From positions 1-15,192 of the forward strand of contig CABRXX010000063.1 of the NCBI GenBank assembly GCA_902475025.1: a stretch of 15,192 bases of DNA. Direction: 5' to 3'. Position 1 is the stretch's first letter. Each line of letters opens with the position of its first letter. The position numbers were made by a program, and so were the translations under genes. Shown here piece after piece: positions 1 through 7,108 of this stretch. The notes below the pieces were generated by a model. It was not told the origin of the DNA and made no database searches. It saw only the letters and a list, made by a program, of their open reading frames with translations. This DNA comes from Merdiplasma sp905207905 (GTDB taxonomy: Bacteria > Bacillota > Clostridia > Lachnospirales > Lachnospiraceae).

Positions 1-31
1 AGGCGATACTCCACCACTGAGCCACTCGCGC
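1..31 (-). tRNA. tRNA 5' part, probably tRNA-Gly (cut by window edge)
   Basis: Read on the minus strand from position 31, the sequence gives a 7-base acceptor arm GCGCGAG, then TG, a D-stem GCTC/GAGT, a D-loop AGTGGTGGA and the first strand of an anticodon stem TCGCC. It runs off the window before the anticodon. This start resembles bacterial tRNA-Gly(GCC), in which the stem is followed by TTGCCAA, but the anticodon is not visible and the identity is inferred. A strong promoter lies about 30 bases upstream, which supports a real stable-RNA gene rather than a chance match. Confidence 0.8.
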
Positions 32-62
32 ATCTCATTTATTGTTCCAGCGAACATTCAAT

Positions 63-91
63 ATATTACTATACGTTCCTAAATTTGTCAA
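63..91 (-). promoter_or_regulatory. Sigma-A promoter of the tRNA gene
   Basis: On the minus strand there is a perfect -35 box TTGACA (86-91), a 17-base spacer and a -10 box TAATAT (63-68). Transcription would start near position 56, about 25 bases before the tRNA 5' end at 31. The spacing and box quality are those of a strong housekeeping promoter, as expected for a stable RNA. Confidence 0.85.
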
Positions 92-95
92 GATG

Positions 96-126
96 TTTTT
101 TTATATTTTTTTATTTTTTTATTTTT
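96..126 (-). promoter_or_regulatory. Phased A-tracts upstream of the tRNA promoter (UP-element-like)
   Basis: Directly upstream of the -35 box, the minus strand carries four A-runs (7, 7, 7 and 5 bases; T-runs at 96-102, 106-112, 114-120 and 122-126 on the plus strand). They start about 8-10 bases apart, near one helical turn. The position, ending a few bases before -35, fits an UP element contacted by the RNA polymerase alpha subunit, and the phasing would also bend DNA. The tracts are seen directly; the function is inferred. Confidence 0.55.
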
Positions 127-205
127 CACCGTTCCTTTTCCGCTCCCCTTCAAATCCCCTTTTCTTTTCTGGCTTTGACCGGGGGTGTTGCAAAATAATG
201 GTGCC

Positions 206-242
206 AGTAGATGTTCGGTGTGTTTTTCACCGAACATCTACT
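206..242. repeat. Perfect 15-bp inverted repeat with a 7-base loop
   Basis: AGTAGATGTTCGGTG at 206-220 is mirrored exactly by its reverse complement at 228-242, separated by TGTTTTT. Neither strand has a T-run right after the stem, so it does not look like an intrinsic terminator. It sits between the end of the nitroreductase gene and the tRNA promoter. It could be an RNA processing or stability stem, or a binding site for a dimeric protein. Confidence 0.7.
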
Positions 243-261
243 ATTTCGGAGAAAAATCACC

Positions 262-284
262 TAAAAAGATACCGCCGGAGGTAT
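262..284 (-). terminator. Weak intrinsic terminator after the nitroreductase gene
   Basis: On the minus strand, ATACC and GGTAT (269-284) can form a short GC-containing stem around TCCGGC, followed by CTTTTTA (262-268). It lies about 27 bases after the stop codon at 311. The stem is only about 5 bp, so termination may be partial. Confidence 0.45.
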
Positions 285-310
285 TTTGCAGCATCCCCGT
301 TTCAGACCTT

Positions 311-1081
311 CTATTCTGTTTTTTCCAGAATACTCAGCAGATACTGGTTGTTCGGCAGGGATTTGTGGGTAATATTATCCAGGCGGATCAGATCCAGATC
401 CATCCAGATCTCTTCAGCCGCCACCATCACATTGGCCAGCATGATTCCCATGTCAAACTCTGTAAAACGGTTCAACACCATCCGCCGACTGGTGGGGAGC
501 TTAGAAAATACATGAATTCTGTTTTCATACACCACGAATCGCCAGGGCTGATTATTCATACTGGAGGGTGCCAGCCTTGCTGCCTCCAGGATCTCCTTCA
601 CCCAGGTCTTGGGACGCTCCTTATAAACGCACAGTTCTTCCAGGGAAAGGCGCTTGACTCCGTACCCCTGGCGCAGAAGGCTGCCCTTTGGCCGGCCAAA
701 GGCCATGGCCATCACAAATCCCAGTCCCTCCCGCTCTTCCTCATGCTTTTTTTTGGTGAATCCCAAAAAACAGCTCCCCACTCCCTTGGTAGTGAGATAA
801 AGAGAGATCAGCTCCATGATATAGCCTGCATTCAACTGGCTTTTCTCCCTTGTCTCCGAGTAAATCAAAAGATAATAGGGAGCTTCTGCTCTAAACAGCC
901 CCCGCACCTTATCTTTTCCGGAGATACAGTCCGCTATCTCCAGTCGGGTTCGAATGCCAGGAAAAAGAGGCTCCATCTGTTCTGCAAAGGTAAAGATCCC
1001 GGATAAAACCGTTTGGTTTAAAGGCTCCATCCGGTATCCCCGAATAGATTTTCGCCCATACACTGCTTCATACAAATTCAT
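311..1081 (-). CDS. Nitroreductase family protein, TM1586 type
   Basis: This is a 256-residue flavoprotein-type protein, probably an FMN- and NAD(P)H-dependent oxidoreductase in the cytoplasm. Residues 10-16 (RKSIRGY) match the usual nitroreductase start. A helix-rich stretch at 84-108 ends in a GVGSCFLGF segment like that family's C-terminal half. A second ARLAPSSMNNQPWRF motif at 168-182 is a classic flavin-site sequence. This two-half layout in one chain matches the putative TM nitroreductase family (Pfam TM1586_NiRdase), in which one polypeptide holds both halves. The start codon follows AGGTGA with a rather short 4-base gap. It lies 41 bases after the MATE gene and is probably the last gene of that operon. 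The substrate is unknown; the natural role need not involve nitro compounds. Confidence 0.85.
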   Translation of the reverse strand: MNLYEAVYGRKSIRGYRMEPLNQTVLSGIFTFAEQMEPLFPGIRTRLEIADCISGKDKVRGLFRAEAPYYLLIYSETREKSQLNAGYIMELISLYLTTKGVGSCFLGFTKKKHEEEREGLGFVMAMAFGRPKGSLLRQGYGVKRLSLEELCVYKERPKTWVKEILEAARLAPSSMNNQPWRFVVYENRIHVFSKLPTSRRMVLNRFTEFDMGIMLANVMVAAEEIWMDLDLIRLDNITHKSLPNNQYLLSILEKTE

Positions 1082-1122
1082 ACGCTCACCTGCTTTTCTC
1101 TTCTGTACGCACAGCCGTTTCC

Positions 1123-2514
1123 TTAGTCGGACACAAAATTGTTCAGCCAGACTCCTTTTTTCAGAAGCACAAACCCGATCACTGCTTTGATCAGCTCTGC
1201 CGCCTGAACGCAGAAGAAAATGGTTGTAATAGGCAGCGGAGTCATGCCCGTAAGAACTCTTGCAAGGGGAATGCTCACCACCCAGACAAACACGCTGTCA
1301 AACAGCAAGGTCACCACTGTTTTTCCTCCGGAGCGAAGGGTAAAATAACAGCAGTTGATAAAGGACTGCACCGGCATGATCATAGCCAGAATGGTAATGA
1401 ACCCGGCCGCCAGCCCCCGAACCTCCTCCGTGGTATTGTAGATTCTGGGGAATAAGGGAGCTGCACCGATCATTGCCAGGCCAATCACTGCACTTCCCAG
1501 CACAGAAGCTGCGATCAGCTTCACATCCTGATCCTTCGCTTCCTCCATCTTGCCCGCTCCCAGCAGCTGACCGATGAGAATGGATACCACGCTTCCCAGG
1601 GTCAGATAAAAGACGCTGAACACGTTGGAGATGGTAGAGCTAATATTAATGCCTGCCACTACCACCAGTCCCCGGACGGAATAACTCTGATTCAGCACCG
1701 CCATTCCTGCTGCCCAGAGAACTTCATTTAAGATCAGAGGAGAACCCTTAATAAAAATCTTCTTCTGAAGCTCCATCGGCACCCATAATTTCCGGTAAGC
1801 TCCTCTGGCAAAGGGGTACTCCGCCTTATTTCGCTCCACAATCACAATAATCAGTATGGCCTCCGCGAAACGGGAGATCACCGTAGCAATGGCTGCCCCG
1901 GCCACTCCAAGGGCAGGAACCCCAAACTTGCCAAAAATCAAAATATAGTTGAACACAATGTTCACCACAATAGCCAGAACTCCGGCCACCATCGGCAGCA
2001 TCGTCTTTCCCATTTCCCGCAGAGTACTGGCATATACCTGGCTCACTGCAAAAGGCAGCAGACCCACAAGCATAATCAGAAGATATTCTTTTCCATACTG
2101 AAGGGTCGCCTGCAGATCTCCTCCGCCGCTGCCGCCCTCATGAAGGAACTGACTGATCAATCCCTCCCCAAAGGCCGCAAAGATCAGAGTACCGACGAGA
2201 GAAGCCAGGGCACAGTAGACCATCTTAAAGCGGAAGGTATTGCGGAACCCCTCCTCATTTTTACTCCCGTAAAACTGTGCGCCAAAAATCCCCGCACCGC
2301 TGACGATACCAAAAATGCAGATATTAAACACAAAGATCAGCTGATTGGTCACCGCCACCCCGGACATCTGTTCTGTACCAGTCTGCCCCACCATCACATT
2401 GTCCAGCATATTTACAAAATTAGTAATACCATTCTGAATCAGGATGGGCAGGGCAATCTGAAACAGCATTCGATAAAAATTCCGGTCGCCGATAAATTTT
2501 TTTATTATTCTCAT
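1123..2514 (-). CDS. MATE family multidrug/Na+ (or H+) antiporter
   Basis: The 463-residue protein is highly hydrophobic, with about 12 membrane segments as in MATE transporters (usual length 450-480). The first segment runs from about residue 16 and is followed by LDNVMVGQTGT, a typical MATE loop. SGAGIFGAQFYG near residues 72-82 is another family signature. MATE proteins export drugs or metabolites in exchange for cations across the plasma membrane. Key cation-site residues cannot be assigned by eye, so subgroup and substrate remain open. A ribosome binding site AAAGGAA lies upstream of the ATG at 2514. The gene is 27 bases after pepF and 41 bases before the nitroreductase gene, so it is probably cotranscribed with both. 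Confidence 0.9.
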   Translation of the reverse strand: MRIIKKFIGDRNFYRMLFQIALPILIQNGITNFVNMLDNVMVGQTGTEQMSGVAVTNQLIFVFNICIFGIVSGAGIFGAQFYGSKNEEGFRNTFRFKMVYCALASLVGTLIFAAFGEGLISQFLHEGGSGGGDLQATLQYGKEYLLIMLVGLLPFAVSQVYASTLREMGKTMLPMVAGVLAIVVNIVFNYILIFGKFGVPALGVAGAAIATVISRFAEAILIIVIVERNKAEYPFARGAYRKLWVPMELQKKIFIKGSPLILNEVLWAAGMAVLNQSYSVRGLVVVAGINISSTISNVFSVFYLTLGSVVSILIGQLLGAGKMEEAKDQDVKLIAASVLGSAVIGLAMIGAAPLFPRIYNTTEEVRGLAAGFITILAMIMPVQSFINCCYFTLRSGGKTVVTLLFDSVFVWVVSIPLARVLTGMTPLPITTIFFCVQAAELIKAVIGFVLLKKGVWLNNFVSD

Positions 2515-2541
2515 TCCCGTTATTCCTTTACTGCCGTTTTC

Positions 2542-4332
2542 TTACTCCTCTTCCATGGAGCCAAGATACTGGGCAAACACATCCAGCGCAGCCTGTATTG
2601 GCTTGGGACTTTCCATATCCACGCCGCAGAGCTTCAGAAGCTCGATGGGCGTCATGGAACTGCCGCCGCTTAAAAACTTCTTATAATTTTCTACAGCCCC
2701 CGGCTCCTGATTGCGGATCTTCTCCGCAATAGCAATGGCTGCTGAGAATCCGGTAGCATACTGATATACATAGAAAGGCGTGTAGAAATGGGGAATCCTT
2801 GCCCATTCCCAGGCAATCTCCGGATCAGATACCATCGCGTCTCCGAAGTAGGTCTTATTCAAATTCAGATAAATATCGCACAGCGTCTCAGCATTGAGGG
2901 ACTCGCCTGCCTCCACCTTCCCATGAGTGATCTTCTCAAATTCTGCGAACATGGTCTGACGGTACAACGTGGACTTAAACTGCTCCAGGAAATAGTTGAT
3001 CAGATATTTCCGTTCCTGCTTATCCGTGGTCTTCTCTAACAGGCTGTGAATCAGCAGTGCTTCATTGCAGGTGGATGCCACCTCTGCCACAAAGATCTTA
3101 TAATCCCCGTAAATAAAGGGCTGATTCTTTCTGGTGTAATAGCTGTGGATGGAATGTCCCATCTCGTGGGCCAGGGTAAATACATGGCTTAAATTTCCCT
3201 GGAAATTTAACAGCACATAGGGATTGGTGGCATAGCTTCCGCCGGAATAAGCCCCGCCCCGCTTGCCCGTATTCTCATAAATATCGATCCAACGGTTGTC
3301 AAAACCCTCCTGAAGGATGGCCAAGTAGTCCTCTCCAAGCGGCTTCAGTCCCTCCTTCACCACCGCCTTTGCTTCTTCAAAGGTGAATTTCTTGTCCACA
3401 TCCGACACCATGGGAGCATACACGTCATACATATGCAGCTCTTCAACACCCAGCATCTTTTTGCGCAGAGCTGCGTACCGATGCATTACCGGAAGGTTTT
3501 TGTGAACCGTATCGATCAGGTTGTCGTACACCTGCTCCGGTATCTGAGCGTCATCCAGATAAAAGGCCCGGTTGCTGGAATAATGGCGCTCTCTGGCAAA
3601 AAACATGGCCTGACGCACATTGGCATCAAAAAGAGCTGCTATCGTATTGCCGAACTGCTGATATACTCCGTAAAACTGGCAAAACGCCTCCTTCCGGATA
3701 CGACGGTTCCGATTTTCCTGAAGGCGCACAAAGGTTTCTGAAGTGAGGGGAAGTCTCTCTCCGTTCTCTCCTTCCACAGTACCGAAGGTCAGATCCGCAT
3801 TCTCAAAAATGGAATAGATCTGGTAAGGCGCATTACCCATCTCCCCTGCCAGGGCCAGCATGCGCTCCTGGTCTGTCGTCAGCGTGTGCGCTTTTTTTCT
3901 CAGCAGATCCTTAAGCCAAATTCGGTAAAGCTCCAATTTTTCATTTTCCCGGAAATAGCGCTCTAAGGTTTCTTCCGAAAGCTCCAGAAGCTCCGGCTGC
4001 AGCCAGGAAACAGCGCTGTCATATTTTGGCATCATAGCTCTCGCCTCACCGCTCAGCCTCTGGTAAAAGCTGTTGCCCATATCCTCGTCAAAATGCATGT
4101 GAGCGTATACAAATATTTTTTCAAAAAGCTCAGTCATTTTACAGTAAGCTTCCATGATCTCCAGCAGCTGATCCGCCCCGTCCTTCACATGGCCCTGATA
4201 CCCCTTAAAGTCCTCCAGCAGTCCTTCCAGCCTGGCTGCATCTGCCTTCCAGTCTTCGCCGGAAGCATAGATGGCCTCCAGATTCCAGGTATCCTCCACT
4301 CTCTGTTCTGCTCTTTTTCTAATCTGTTCCAT
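2542..4332 (-). CDS. pepF: Oligoendopeptidase F (M3B zinc metallopeptidase)
   Basis: This 596-residue protein has the length and layout of PepF, a cytoplasmic zinc peptidase that cuts medium-sized peptides. An all-helical N-terminal region (about 1-200) precedes the M3 catalytic domain. The zinc site is HEMGH at 389-393, where His389 and His393 bind zinc and Glu390 is the catalytic base. The third ligand is Glu417 in FVAEVAST, the usual spacing in M3 peptidases. The substrate-binding GGAYSGGSY segment lies at 359-367. The start at 4332 follows a strong GAAAGGAG site. The gene begins 21 bases after the methyltransferase stop and is followed 27 bases later by the MATE gene. The likely role is recycling of peptides from protein turnover or import. 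Confidence 0.95.
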   Translation of the reverse strand: MEQIRKRAEQRVEDTWNLEAIYASGEDWKADAARLEGLLEDFKGYQGHVKDGADQLLEIMEAYCKMTELFEKIFVYAHMHFDEDMGNSFYQRLSGEARAMMPKYDSAVSWLQPELLELSEETLERYFRENEKLELYRIWLKDLLRKKAHTLTTDQERMLALAGEMGNAPYQIYSIFENADLTFGTVEGENGERLPLTSETFVRLQENRNRRIRKEAFCQFYGVYQQFGNTIAALFDANVRQAMFFARERHYSSNRAFYLDDAQIPEQVYDNLIDTVHKNLPVMHRYAALRKKMLGVEELHMYDVYAPMVSDVDKKFTFEEAKAVVKEGLKPLGEDYLAILQEGFDNRWIDIYENTGKRGGAYSGGSYATNPYVLLNFQGNLSHVFTLAHEMGHSIHSYYTRKNQPFIYGDYKIFVAEVASTCNEALLIHSLLEKTTDKQERKYLINYFLEQFKSTLYRQTMFAEFEKITHGKVEAGESLNAETLCDIYLNLNKTYFGDAMVSDPEIAWEWARIPHFYTPFYVYQYATGFSAAIAIAEKIRNQEPGAVENYKKFLSGGSSMTPIELLKLCGVDMESPKPIQAALDVFAQYLGSMEEE

Positions 4333-4353
4333 GTTGTCTTTCTCCTTTCTGTT

Positions 4354-5841
4354 CTAAATCTTTTTTGTTATGACAAACACTTTGGTTAGATTTTTCTCAT
4401 TGATCAAAAATTCCTGTTCCTTCCGGAACACAGTGCTGCCGGAAAGGTTTTCTTCCACCAGTTTTGGATCCATGGTATAAAGAATCATAACCCCGTCTTG
4501 CTTTAAAAATCCGGAAGCACGTTCAAAAAAGCGCCGATAAAGAGCCGCCAGCTCTTCTCTGCCCCCCGTCCCTGAGACTCTTGGCATATCTGTAATCATC
4601 TCATCAAAGAGATACTCATGTGTAAAGTCAAAGAAATCCCGGTTAATGTAATGGACGATCGCTCCTGCCCTCCTGGTATTCTCTCTTGCCTTTTCGATGG
4701 CTTCCCCGAAAATATCCACTCCGTACATAGGATCCGCCTTCACTGCCCGGTTTCGCTCCAGCAGCATGGTGCCCACCCCGCAGAAAGGATCTAAAATCTG
4801 AGCATCCTCTTTTAGATATTTCTTCGCAAGCTGCACTGTCAGCGCAGCGTTTACCGGAGAAATAGAAGCTGCCACTGTCTCCCTGCGGTAGTCAAACCGA
4901 TGATCTTCCAGGGTAAACAACTTCACCAACGGCACAAAGGATCCGTCTTTTTTCTCCAAAAGCCGCACCTCCGCCTCATATTCTGCGGCGCTGTTCCTTA
5001 GCTGGCCCTGGCTGGCCTCATCCAGTTCTCTGGAAACCCTGCGGATAAAGGGGCCTTTTTTTTCCAAAGCCATAGGCCCTTTTACCTCTATTCGATAGTA
5101 AAAGTTTCCTCCCTTTTTGTGAAGATCCAAAAGAAACTCCGGCAATCCTGCTCTTGCCAGTCCCCGGCCAATCTCCTCCGGAGTTCCGGATAAACTTCTC
5201 ACTCCGGGAAGCGGAAACAAAAGCTCTGAGAAGGTGCGGATCTTCATAAGCTCTCTCAGATTCCCCCCTTTGATGCGAAGCCCCTGGGAAAATGTGCTCA
5301 CCGTACCTGTGCTCACTTGTTCCCTGGTAGCCTGAATCTGACAGCGATTGGTGATCAAAAGCACCTCCGGCGCAGTGTCGTAACCCAGAAATACGTGTTT
5401 TTTCGGTTTTTCATATTTCAGTATCATAGCCTGAAGCTGAAGCTGCTCCTGGCGCAGATGCTTTTTATTCTCCTCCGTGGGTGACTGTCTTTCCAGCTCC
5501 TCCAGTTTACTTTTCAGCTTTTCCAGATAAGGAAAATAATCCAGCCGCTCCATGGCCTTCAAATAGTCTGTTCTGACAAACAGAGTCTCCTCCCTTTGAT
5601 AGGCTGCAAAAAGAAAGGGCAGCACATCCTCCGTCTCCATACCGCCCAGAATCAGAGCCGCATTCTTTCGGATCTTCGGATCCTCCGCCTTTAAAAGATC
5701 CGTAAACACCTGAAACTCCCCGCCCAAAAGATAGGCCAATGCTCGCTTGTTCTCTTCTGTCTTTAATTCCTGGCGAAGCGCAATGAGATTTTGTCTCACC
5801 GCTTCTCCCCGGCAGATACCCTCATAATAGTTCCGTATCAT
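4354..5841 (-). CDS. SAM-dependent RNA methyltransferase with N-terminal HEAT-like repeats (THUMP/Trm11-RlmL-like)
   Basis: The 495-residue protein has a Rossmann methyltransferase domain at about 315-495. Motif I, DPFCGVGTMLLE (351-362), resembles the DPxCGSGT motif of the UPF0020/Trm11/RlmL family. GVD (374-376) is the acidic ribose-binding position, and TDMP (417-420) takes the place of the usual NPPY or D-x-P-Y motif IV. Residues 155-310 resemble a THUMP-like RNA-binding region (for example FPLPGVRSL and YRIEVKGP). Residues 30-110 hold HEAT-like helical repeats, such as DPKIRKNAALILGGM. Family knowledge points to guanine N2 methylation of tRNA or rRNA, but the target is not shown here. 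The ribosome site AAGGA precedes the ATG by 6 bases. Confidence 0.8.
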   Translation of the reverse strand: MIRNYYEGICRGEAVRQNLIALRQELKTEENKRALAYLLGGEFQVFTDLLKAEDPKIRKNAALILGGMETEDVLPFLFAAYQREETLFVRTDYLKAMERLDYFPYLEKLKSKLEELERQSPTEENKKHLRQEQLQLQAMILKYEKPKKHVFLGYDTAPEVLLITNRCQIQATREQVSTGTVSTFSQGLRIKGGNLRELMKIRTFSELLFPLPGVRSLSGTPEEIGRGLARAGLPEFLLDLHKKGGNFYYRIEVKGPMALEKKGPFIRRVSRELDEASQGQLRNSAAEYEAEVRLLEKKDGSFVPLVKLFTLEDHRFDYRRETVAASISPVNAALTVQLAKKYLKEDAQILDPFCGVGTMLLERNRAVKADPMYGVDIFGEAIEKARENTRRAGAIVHYINRDFFDFTHEYLFDEMITDMPRVSGTGGREELAALYRRFFERASGFLKQDGVMILYTMDPKLVEENLSGSTVFRKEQEFLINEKNLTKVFVITKKI

Positions 5842-5897
5842 AGTTTCCTTCGTTCCCTCTAAATAAATTCGTTTCTGTCTGCTCCTGCAGCGCCTGT

Positions 5898-5982
5898 CCG
5901 GCTGCGGCCACCTCTCATCACGGTCCGGCTGGCTGCCCGGCTATTATCTGTCTTTGGTGACTGCTGGCCCACCGGCTGCGGC
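5898..5982. repeat. GC-rich direct repeats in the amidase-methyltransferase spacer
   Basis: CCGGCTGCGGC occurs exactly at 5898-5908 and 5972-5982, with a related GTCCGGCTGGC between them at 5923-5933. The 147-base spacer (5842-5988) is much richer in G+C than other spacers in the window. I see no terminator or clear promoter in it. In the frame one base off from the amidase, 49 codons after an upstream stop stay open through this spacer to 5859, so it may be former coding sequence. Confidence 0.5.
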
Positions 5983-5988
5983 TGTTTC

Positions 5989-6801
5989 TTATTCTGACTC
6001 TGTTTCTGTCAAAGCGCTCTCCAGATATTCTGCCAGCACATCCTCCGTCTCAGAAGCCTTCTCCTCCGCCTTAGCAGCCTTTTCCTCCGCTTTTTTCCGG
6101 CACTCCTCCCGATATTTCATCACATCGTCCTTAAACTCCTCCCACTTATCCTCATGCTCTACAAAATACTTGGGACAGAGTTTTCCTGTGACATCGTAAT
6201 GGCGAATAATATCCTCCCGACCAAGGCCGTATTTTTCTGTGAGATAGGCGGTAAGATGTACCAGCGAATAGTAGGTCTCCTCATTCAGTTTTCCTGTATC
6301 ATCCAGGTGGCAGTTCTCAATGGAAATGGACTCACTATTCTCACTGTTGGAGGCATAGGCCACCTCATCATCCGGCACGCACTGAATGATTTCCCCCTCC
6401 AGCCCCACCACATAGTTGGCGCTCATGTAAGTATCCTCCAAATCCTTCAGACTTTCAAAATAATCATGATTCTCCTGGGCTGTGGTTCTGGGATTGGCAA
6501 GATAATGGATCACAATGCGTCTGGTAGCCTCCGTCTTGATGCCGGGTCTGGAATACTCATTCACTGTAAGAAGCTGCTCATCAATATCTGGCCTTGGCAC
6601 CGGGCAGGCATCCTCCGTCTCCTCTATGTAATCAATGGACACTTCCTGCTCCAGCAGCGCGTCAATCGCATCGTTATCCTCTTTTGAAATAAAATAGACT
6701 GCCACCCCTGCAACGGCTGCCGCAATGATCGGAAACAGTATCCACAGAACAATATACTTTCTTCTTCGCTTTTTTCTCAGCCTTTCCCGTTCTTTTCTCA
6801 T
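5989..6801 (-). CDS. Membrane-anchored N-acetylmuramoyl-L-alanine amidase (Amidase_2/PGRP fold)
   Basis: The 270-residue protein begins with a very basic stretch (1-15) and one membrane segment (about 16-38) with no evident cleavage site, so it is probably anchored with the enzyme outside the cell. The amidase domain spans about 85-230. By analogy with T7 lysozyme, zinc ligands are His99 (IVIHY), His201 (RHYDVTG) and Cys209, with catalytic-type residues Tyr120 and Lys207; the 8-residue gap between the second His and the Cys matches. The enzyme would cut the MurNAc-L-Ala bond in peptidoglycan. The tail (221-270) is rich in Glu, Lys and Ala and probably helical. No ribosome binding site is visible before the ATG, and an in-frame stop lies two codons upstream. 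The start overlaps the stop of a small upstream ORF (ATGA), which suggests translational coupling. Confidence 0.88.
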   Translation of the reverse strand: MRKERERLRKKRRRKYIVLWILFPIIAAAVAGVAVYFISKEDNDAIDALLEQEVSIDYIEETEDACPVPRPDIDEQLLTVNEYSRPGIKTEATRRIVIHYLANPRTTAQENHDYFESLKDLEDTYMSANYVVGLEGEIIQCVPDDEVAYASNSENSESISIENCHLDDTGKLNEETYYSLVHLTAYLTEKYGLGREDIIRHYDVTGKLCPKYFVEHEDKWEEFKDDVMKYREECRKKAEEKAAKAEEKASETEDVLAEYLESALTETESE

Positions 6802-6935
6802 AATCTAAAATCCCGGACGGTATTCCAGGCGCTCCCTCTTTTCTTTCGTTTTTTGATCAGGGTGTCAAAAGCCCTATGAACAAACGCGTTCTGTCCGATT
6901 GCGCAAAAGATTTGCACAAGTGACTTTTGCGCCAT
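6798..6935 (-). CDS. Possible small ORF (45 aa) overlapping the amidase start
   Basis: An ATG at 6935 opens a 45-codon frame ending in a TGA that shares four bases (ATGA) with the amidase start. An AAAGG stretch lies 9 bases before the ATG. The product would begin MAQKSLVQIFCAIGQ, contain HRAFDTLIKKRKKR and be basic near its C-terminus. I recognise no family. In favour is the ATGA overlap with a gene lacking its own ribosome site. Against it are the short length, a 9-bp hairpin inside the frame and the fact that the middle lies in a dispersed repeat. It may be a leader ORF, a gene remnant or chance. Confidence 0.3.
   Translation of the reverse strand: MAQKSLVQIFCAIGQNAFVHRAFDTLIKKRKKRGSAWNTVRDFRL
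6855..6880. repeat. Dispersed 26-bp repeat, copy A
   Basis: The segment around AGGGTGTCAAAAGCCCTATG is found again at 11669-11694 with one mismatch in 26 bases and in the same orientation relative to the genes. Both copies lie downstream of a terminator (guaB here, codY there). Its origin is unknown. Confidence 0.75.
6901..6932. repeat. Hairpin with a 9-bp perfect stem
   Basis: GCGCAAAAG (6901-6909) and its exact reverse complement CTTTTGCGC (6924-6932) flank a 14-base loop. No T-run follows on either strand, so it is not an obvious terminator. It falls inside the possible small ORF upstream of the amidase. Confidence 0.6.
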
Positions 6936-7023
6936 GGAAATGAGCCTTTGGCCCCCTAATGGGTTCTTACATGAAAAGATGCCTGATGAATTGGTTCATG
7001 CTCTAGACTCCCGCAATTCTGGC

Positions 7024-7029
7024 ATTATA
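7024..7029 (-). promoter_or_regulatory. Candidate -10 box upstream of the amidase
   Basis: The minus strand shows a perfect TATAAT just after the guaB terminator. The sequence 16-18 bases upstream (GCATTT, CGCATT, ACGCAT) is a poor -35 box and there is no TGn extension. A GGGAG ribosome-site-like stretch and an ATG follow closely but open only 10 codons. It is the best candidate I see for starting the amidase transcript, but it is weak. Confidence 0.3.
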
Positions 7030-7042
7030 AAATCAGTATATC

Positions 7043-7072
7043 AAAAAATGCGTGCTTTGGCACGCATTTTTT
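7043..7072 (-). terminator. Intrinsic terminator of guaB (symmetrical)
   Basis: A perfect 13-bp stem built on TGCGTGC/GCACGCA (7043-7055 with 7060-7072) closes a 4-base loop, TTTG on the plus strand. The outer part is A/T only, so a run of six T follows the GC stem on the minus strand. It begins 36 bases after the guaB stop. The symmetry would also let it stop plus-strand transcription. Confidence 0.92.
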
Positions 7073-7108
7073 TGATGTTTCTGTAAAATTGCAACTGCTC
7101 CTTATTTT

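Larger units (their letters stand above)
6802..7108 (-). other. Structured spacer between guaB and the amidase gene
   Basis: These 307 bases begin (minus-strand direction) with the guaB terminator. A candidate -10 box TATAAT at 7024-7029 follows, with no good -35 box at 16-18 bases. Further down are a small palindrome ATGAATTGGTTCAT at 6986-6999, a 9-bp hairpin at 6901-6932, a dispersed repeat copy at 6855-6880 and the possible 45-codon ORF. No known riboswitch or RNA family is recognisable. The amidase transcript must start here or arise by readthrough from guaB. Confidence 0.6.

Noticed and set aside
206..242. Inverted repeat as a LexA/SOS box or terminator
   Set aside because: The GTTCG and CGAAC halves are in the wrong order and too far apart for the Gram-positive LexA box, and no T-run follows the stem.
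185..1006. Plus-strand ORF of 273 codons opposite the nitroreductase gene
   Set aside because: It is the opposite-strand shadow of a gene with a clear family signature, and it shows no recognisable motif.
6967..6999. Ten-codon minus-strand ORF (MNQFIRHLFM) with GGGAG upstream, possible leader peptide
   Set aside because: It is too short to judge, has no run of regulatory codons, and no attenuator hairpin with a T-run follows.
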